Part shown: piece after piece, positions 58,906 to 64,000 of the stretch
Layout of the letters: every line of letters starts with the position of its first letter
Numbering within the stretch: the first letter of the stretch is position 1
The notes under the pieces: generated by a model
Database searches by the model: none
The model's input: only the letters and a program-made list of their open reading frames with translations
What the model was told of the DNA's origin: nothing
Made by a program: the position numbers and the translations under genes
Assembly (NCBI GenBank): GCA_028023455.1
Contig: JAQFVV010000448.1
Location: 312,001-376,000, forward strand
DNA: 64,000 nt
Direction of reading: 5' to 3'
Source of the DNA: Epiperipatus broadwayi
Taxonomy: Eukaryota; Onychophora; Udeonychophora; Euonychophora; Peripatidae

Positions 58906-59690
58906 TATACTATGTATTATAATTTATTTATTATTTCATTATTAGTTTTAATTATTGATTTGCATTGCAAAACTTACCATTATGTATAAATTTTTGTATT
59001 TGCATATGTTTTGTATCTGTATATGAAAAATACTCTATTATTATAAGAAATTTATTTTTGTTATAGTCATTTAAATTCGATAATTTAAATCAAATAAAAA
59101 AACTTTTTAACATCAATTTAAAATATTACTAATCTAATATAATATCAATATTATTTTATATTTATAAATAAATACGATACTTACCTATTAGACCTGCAAC
59201 ATAGAGGAGATGGTAGCCCTTTTCACATCTGCGATAATTGTGTAAACTTGCGATTGCATCAAATAAACTTTACAATGTTATCCGATCTCGTATCAAAACG
59301 TGTAACAGTAAATTTGGCATTTGTAAGGGAACATGGTTAGAGATTCGAGAATTCCATTCCTAAACAGCAATCTGCTTTATTTATGGTCAGGCTCGCAAAT
59401 TAAACTGTATAGAATGGGGGGAAAAAAAGTAATAAACCATGATACATAATCTGGAATCAGCAAAATATTTTTAAGTGAATATGTTGAAAATTTTATATTG
59501 AGAAGTAAGATAAAAAGTTTTTAATTTTATAATGGTTTATTTAATTGGAAATGTTTATAGAATATTTGAGTCATATGATGGCATTTAGTTTCACAGAATG
59601 GATAAGATCCTGTTATTAAAAAAATGTTAACCATAAATAAGTTTATTACTTTAGTTATTTATAATTGACACTATTATTTAAATTAAAAAA
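58906..59690. other. intronic sequence, nothing recognised
   Basis: A slightly higher-GC patch at 59190-59400 has no recognised protein or repeat. Confidence 0.4.
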
Positions 59691-59693
59691 AAA

Positions 59694-59903
59694 TTGAAAC
59701 TGCATTTTGATGGAAAATATTGTACCAGTAAGACTTGCATGATTTTTGATAATGAAACTGCAGAATTGAGGAACAAAGAGATTAGAGTAGAGCTTGGCTT
59801 AGCAGCTAAAACCATAATTGATTGGAATAAGTTTGTACCATTGCCGTGTGTTTTTTTAAATGATAATTTTACACTCTCAGTTATTCTCCAGATTTCATTC
59901 TGA
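59694..59903 (+). pseudogene. possible Merlin (IS1016/ISXO2-like) transposase fragment
   Basis: A 69-codon frame in which ELRNKEIRVELGLAAKTIID followed by WNKF resembles the helix-turn-helix end of Merlin/ISXO2-type transposases (ELGLSSKTVVDW-F-REVC). The preceding CTSKTC could be the remnant of the zinc ribbon. The catalytic domain is missing. The similarity is short and could be partly chance. Confidence 0.4.
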
Positions 59904-60205
59904 CAACATCCTTAGTGCTGTCAATTGCATTTTAAAACTATTTTTTCCATCATTTGTATTCGTAGTTTTGATTCAACGATTTATTCCGACTGTTAGAATG
60001 CCTATAAAAGTGCTGATTATGATCATTTTTGGATGAACTACAAATACAATCATGTGTTAAGTAAGGGTGTATTTGGGAAAAAATAAAAATTTTACTTTTA
60101 GTCTCCATTTTGGGAAAAAAATTTATCCACTTAAAGTAGAACTGGCAAATTATTTCATTGCGACAATTTCTGTCATTTTTCATTGTATCTCCTAATTTTA
60201 TATAA
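59904..60205. other. intronic sequence, nothing recognised
   Basis: No firm coding or repeat signal was recognised. Confidence 0.4.
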
Positions 60206-62350
60206 TAGTTTTAAAAATAATTTTATTTTTATTCTTTTATACTGATTCCACTATTGGATTTAAAAAAAAAAATTTTGAATATTTATTTTTTACTTTTATC
60301 TTTAATATTATATATATATATACAAACATAATGTGATACTATTAGTTTTATAATTTGTTTCCATGTTTATATTATTAGCTAAATATATAAATTTAATATG
60401 AATATATTTTTCTTTTACTATAAGTATTTTTTTTTTGTCTTTATACATATATCTATATACAAACCATATACGTTTTGTTAAATAATTATTGTTAATAATT
60501 TTAGTCCAGAATTATTGTTTATTTAGGGATTTCTTTTTTCTTAATATAGAGCTTTTATTCATTTATTTTTTTTGTTTTATTTCAGTAAAGCATATGTAAT
60601 ATAATTTTCATCAAATATATATTTTTTTGTATTAATAGAAATTTTTAATTATATTTATATTACTTTAATCTTTTTGTAATTGAATTATTTGTTTCTCTTA
60701 TGCATGCATTAATTACATTTTCTTTTTCACATTTTTTACATTTAATATATTTCATTTAAATCATTTTTATTATTTTTGTTTTATTTAAATATTTTTTATT
60801 CATTAAATGTAATCATGTTTTTTTTTTTTATTAACTTTTGTATGTTCAATTTGTTTATATTATTTTATTAATAAGTTTATTTATTCTATTTACTATTTTT
60901 TTTATATCTTTGGATTTGATTTGTAATTTTTTTAATTTTTATTATAGTTCTTTTATCTATTTTAAAAGTGTTTTTTATTGTTTTTATTGGTTTATCACTA
61001 TTTTAATTCATTTTCTTTGTAAAGTTTTATATTTGAACAGTAAATTTAATTGCCTTGTATATTTTTATGTCTAAACTATTTAGTTAATAGTGTATTTGAA
61101 TACTAATTTGTGATGCTGTTTTTATTGTATTTCTTTCTATATACTTATACTTCTAGTTCTGGTTTATTATTATTATTATTATTATTATTATTTTGTCATT
61201 TTAAAAATGCATATGATAGATTATTTTATGATGTGTTTTTTTTATTTTAAATTTGTTTACATAACTATTGATTAAAGCACTATTAATGCTCTTCCCTCCC
61301 CCACAATAATCCATTTTTATATATAATTTTATATTTTTTTAATATTCAAAAGTCACTTTATTATAATATGTTTCTGATCCTTCTAAATGTTTATTGATAT
61401 TTTTATTTTATATTTCTTTATAAGTTTGTTTATAGCTATAACTATAGTTTTGTTTACATTAATATTTCTATACATTGAAACTATTTTAATAAATTTTATT
61501 TTGTATTGCTTGTATTTATTTATCATTTTATTATGTTCTATTATGAAATCTTTATTGTTTATCATTATAAATTCTTTATTTTCATTTATATATTTTTTAT
61601 ATATGCTTTTTTTGAAAACTACTCTGAAATTTTTTAAAATATGACAATACTATTTATAATTGATTTATTGGTACATCTTTATTTTAGGTGTTCCATTGTA
61701 TTTGAACTATTATACATTTTTATTAAAAATATTACTGATTGTCTCTTTATCAAATTATATTTTTAATTTAAAATGTTTAAATATGTCCTATATTCTTTTA
61801 TGTTTTGTTATCAATACTGTTCTTTATATTTTTTCAGAAATATTATTTTCTATATTTATCTTTTTTACATACTGTTCTTTACTCATAATTATCAAATAAT
61901 TATTTTTATCATCTTTTATAAAAAATAATAATACTTTTTTATAATTTAATTTATATATAATTTTCATTATGATCATGGTTGTTTATTTTATTATTTTCAT
62001 TTATTTTTAATTAAATTTTTCATTTCTTTTTTAAAACTATCAACTATTTAATCTTTTCATTATTAAAAATATTATTTATATGTGTATTTTCTAGATTGTT
62101 TATTTTATATTTTTTTATAATGTAATTTCTTACTGTAATTTCCATATTAGTTTCTATATCTAAAATGTCATTACTTATATCTAATTTATTATTTGTTTAT
62201 AGAATATATTTAATACCCTTCTTTAAAATATTTTCTTTTTCTGCCAAAATTATATTATTGAGTTGTTATTATTATTAATTATTTTCATCTTTCTATTTAT
62301 AATTTTGAGATTTTTTTCTTATGCTTTATTTTTATATACTTATTTATCTT
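60206..62350. other. about 2.1 kb of extreme T-over-A strand asymmetry
   Basis: The + strand is dominated by T with few A-rich stretches, so the + strand frames read as Phe/Leu/Ile strings and the minus-strand frames as Lys/Asn/Ile strings. A TTA/ATT microsatellite lies at 61165-61193. On the minus strand around 62240-62060 a longer semi-open stretch (KENILKKGIKYIL, NDILDIETNMEITVRNYIIK) looks less random, but I cannot assign it. The + strand open frames at 60838-61899 are composition artefacts. Confidence 0.5.
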
Positions 62351-63210
62351 ATGGCTTAATCTGATAAAAACTCCTTTTTCTTCCAATGCAATTTTTGATT
62401 TTAATTTCTATAGCTTTTATTTAACATGTAATAATAGCAGCATTTTACATTACATCACTTTATTACTGGATCATCTTTGTAACCATGAATAAATCAAGAT
62501 ACTTATTTGATGGAATAACATATCATCTCCAAACTTATTTCTTTTTATTGATTTTCTTCTTCAGGGTTCATTATAACCATAATAATCATCTTTCAATTTA
62601 ATATATTTTATTCTTTCACACACAAAAAAAATGAAAGTGATTGCAATTAGTTTATAATTGCAATTCCAGAAATATGTAGATATTGAATTTTTGTCAATTA
62701 TACTTGTATTCAAAAGCTTAGAATGTTGAAAATTTTTTACATAACATAATCAGAATAAAACATGGCTTCTGAATGGCTATAGTCTAACAGTACTTTAAAA
62801 ATATCACTAATCAAAAACTTATTTGCTGATTTGTTTATCATTATTATCTGTTATTCCACGAATGCTCATGCTTATATAGATATTTTAGGATTGGAGCGAT
62901 TTGGATTACTGCTATCTCATTTAAATAATATATGCTATAAATTAGATACATGTTAATTTTGAATTAAAGATTATTTTTTTAAATTTGTGAAGGCAATTAT
63001 TCAGTGTATATATTTTAAAATAATTCAATAAATTTAATATTGTTGTATATATTAACAATAAATGCACAGAGTATTGAAATTTATTCCTATTTGATATAAA
63101 CTTTCAAAAATGCTTGTTTTTTATAAAGTAATTTTTATGTTATGTAGTATGTTACTATTATATTTTTTTAAAAATTCATTTTACTCATATATTTTATTAT
63201 TATTTTAAAG
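62351..63210. other. AT-rich 3' end of the giant VWA8 intron
   Basis: Nothing was recognised apart from the polypyrimidine tract and acceptor before 63211. Confidence 0.5.
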
Positions 63211-63285
63211 GATCTTTTAGGTCAAGATATTTTTTTAATTGGCCCTCCTGGTACTCATAAGAGGATTTTAGCAATGCAGTATTTG
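63211..63285 (+). CDS. VWA8: VWA8 coding exon (third one visible, degenerate P-loop)
   Basis: This 75-nt phase-0 exon lies between TTTTAAAG and the donor GTAAGT at 63286. It encodes 25 residues including DLLGQDIFLIGPPGTHKR and AMQYL. This is the characteristic VWA8 strand-loop-helix with a Walker A-like GPPG loop at about residues 11-14 of the exon. The canonical GKT is absent and KR stands in its place, as in VWA8 relatives that carry GPPG followed by an RR-type ending at this first site. It continues the MMQK of the preceding exon without gap or overlap. The following exons lie beyond the window. Confidence in the gene identity is high because three ordered exons agree in phase and content. 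Confidence 0.93.
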
Positions 63286-63845
63286 GTAAGTGAATTCATT
63301 TTTCAAAAGAAAATATACAAATATTTTAATGACTTTTACAAAAAAAAAAAAAATGTGTATTATATGAAATTGAATTTTTGTATAAACTATTATGTTATAT
63401 GAAAAAAAAAAACATATTTTTTTTGGTAAAACAGAAGTAAGGTTAATGAAAGAAGTTGTTTTTAAATCATTCTATGAAAATAATAAAATATTTTTTCTCT
63501 TGAACAATAAATAAAATTATAAAATAGCTATAATACTAGGTTTACTTACTAAAATTCAGTTTTTGTTCAAAAGAATTCAAATTTAACTTTGTAGAATTTT
63601 AAACTATTGTCTTTGTTATGGATAGAAGATTAAACAACAAATTCTATGTGAGAAAAAAATACTGAAAATCTCAGAATACTGCCGTATTGCTTAAGAATTT
63701 AATCCAAATGTTAAAATTAAATAATTCTAAATTTATTATGGAATAATCTGCAGTTAATGTTATTTTACAAATGAAAAGTTTGGACAGTTCCAAATTACAG
63801 AAGGAAGATAATATAAAAATATAAATTTAATTATTTATATAAAAA
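63286..63845. other. start of the next VWA8 intron
   Basis: Donor GTAAGT at 63286 followed by AT-rich sequence with A runs. No further exon was found before the window edge. Confidence 0.6.
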
Positions 63846-63846
63846 T

Positions 63847-64000
63847 AGGGTAATAGTATGAATACTGAACCCTACCGCTTGATGGTGTTTTTCACACAAC
63901 GCACATCAATATACCGTTTATAATGGCCTAACTTATGGCTAACACTACAAAAGTGTTGTTTAGAGCCATATCAGGCCACCTAGAGGGCGATGTATCCTAC
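63847..64000. mobile_element. MITE-like element, cut by the window edge
   Basis: It begins GGGTAATAGTATGAATACTG and continues ACCGCTTGATGGTG, alignable with the left end of the 8871-10201 element (GGTAAT, then GCCGCTTGATGGCG). The interior has a GGCCTAA-TGGCTAACACTAC hairpin with AGTGTTGTTTAGAGCC, ending in a CAGGCCACCTAGAGGGCGATG-like right part. It lies within the VWA8 intron that follows the third exon. Confidence 0.6.

Larger units (their letters stand above)
37364..63210 (+). other. VWA8: VWA8 giant intron (25,847 bp)
   Basis: The interval between the donor GTGAGT at 37364 and the acceptor AAAG at 63210 interrupts the gene between the MMQK and DLLGQD codons. It contains the tandem LTR retrotransposon compound, a Tigger derivative, two inverted-repeat elements, LTR-like sequence with a PBS-like array, a possible Merlin fragment and a T-rich stretch. 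No further VWA8 coding sequence is expected inside it, because the flanking peptide segments are adjacent in the family. Confidence 0.85.

Noticed and set aside
60838-61899. Three Phe/Leu/Ile-rich open frames that look like membrane proteins
   Set aside because: They arise from extreme T content of the strand and show no real protein features.

Overview
The window is AT-rich animal genomic DNA, roughly three-quarters A+T. It looks like an invertebrate nuclear genome: short exons sit in very long introns and the intergenic space is packed with decayed transposable elements. I cannot name the phylum. No bacterial or phage gene, CRISPR array, operon or functional tRNA or rRNA gene was seen.

One host gene is recognisable. 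Three short + strand exons (35332-35406, 37308-37363, 63211-63285) join in phase and encode the N-terminal part of VWA8, the mitochondrial AAA-type ATPase with a C-terminal von Willebrand A domain, up to the degenerate P-loop GPPGTHKR. The 5' exon with start codon and targeting peptide was not found, and the rest of the gene lies beyond the right edge. The intron between exons two and three is about 25.8 kb.

Left of the gene (1-35 kb) is an element graveyard. It holds a tRNA-derived SINE (1.3 kb), an old dispersed repeat at 1.9-2.8 kb whose second copy (5.3-7.45 kb) is split by a mariner copy, a 175-bp fold-back, a 1.33-kb terminal-inverted-repeat element with 8-bp target duplications (8.9-10.2 kb), tandem repeats (10.8-12.2 kb), an RTE-type LINE on the minus strand (13.1-15.9 kb) with a short SINE inside it, a second LINE 3' end (17.1-18.2 kb), a Ty3/gypsy relic with one LTR (18.3-20.4 kb), a Penelope-like relic (21.9-23.6 kb), another copy of the same RTE LINE on the plus strand (25.3-27.6 kb), and a ZMYM1-like hAT transposase relic (30.3-32.9 kb).

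The giant VWA8 intron carries the most striking structure: a head-to-tail LTR retrotransposon compound (38.05-49.35 kb) in the order LTR, internal, LTR, internal, 84-bp LTR stub, A15. The whole compound is bracketed by a 41-43-bp direct repeat of the insertion site, which is not what an LTR integrase leaves. Its 2-kb LTRs are followed by a leader in which the primer-binding-site region is repeated about five times in degenerate form. A similar TTACA-plus-PBS-like array recurs at 58.4-58.9 kb in a second LTR-like sequence. The rest of the intron holds a Tigger derivative (50.3-51.2 kb), a 197-bp MITE, a 1.75-kb inverted-repeat element carrying a 48-bp tandem repeat and a telomere-like TTAGGG tract (52.6-54.4 kb), a possible Merlin relic (59.7 kb) and about 2 kb of extremely T-rich strand. 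At least three inverted-repeat elements (8.9, 52.6 and 63.85 kb) share a CCGCTTGATGGCG-like subterminal motif and appear to be one family.
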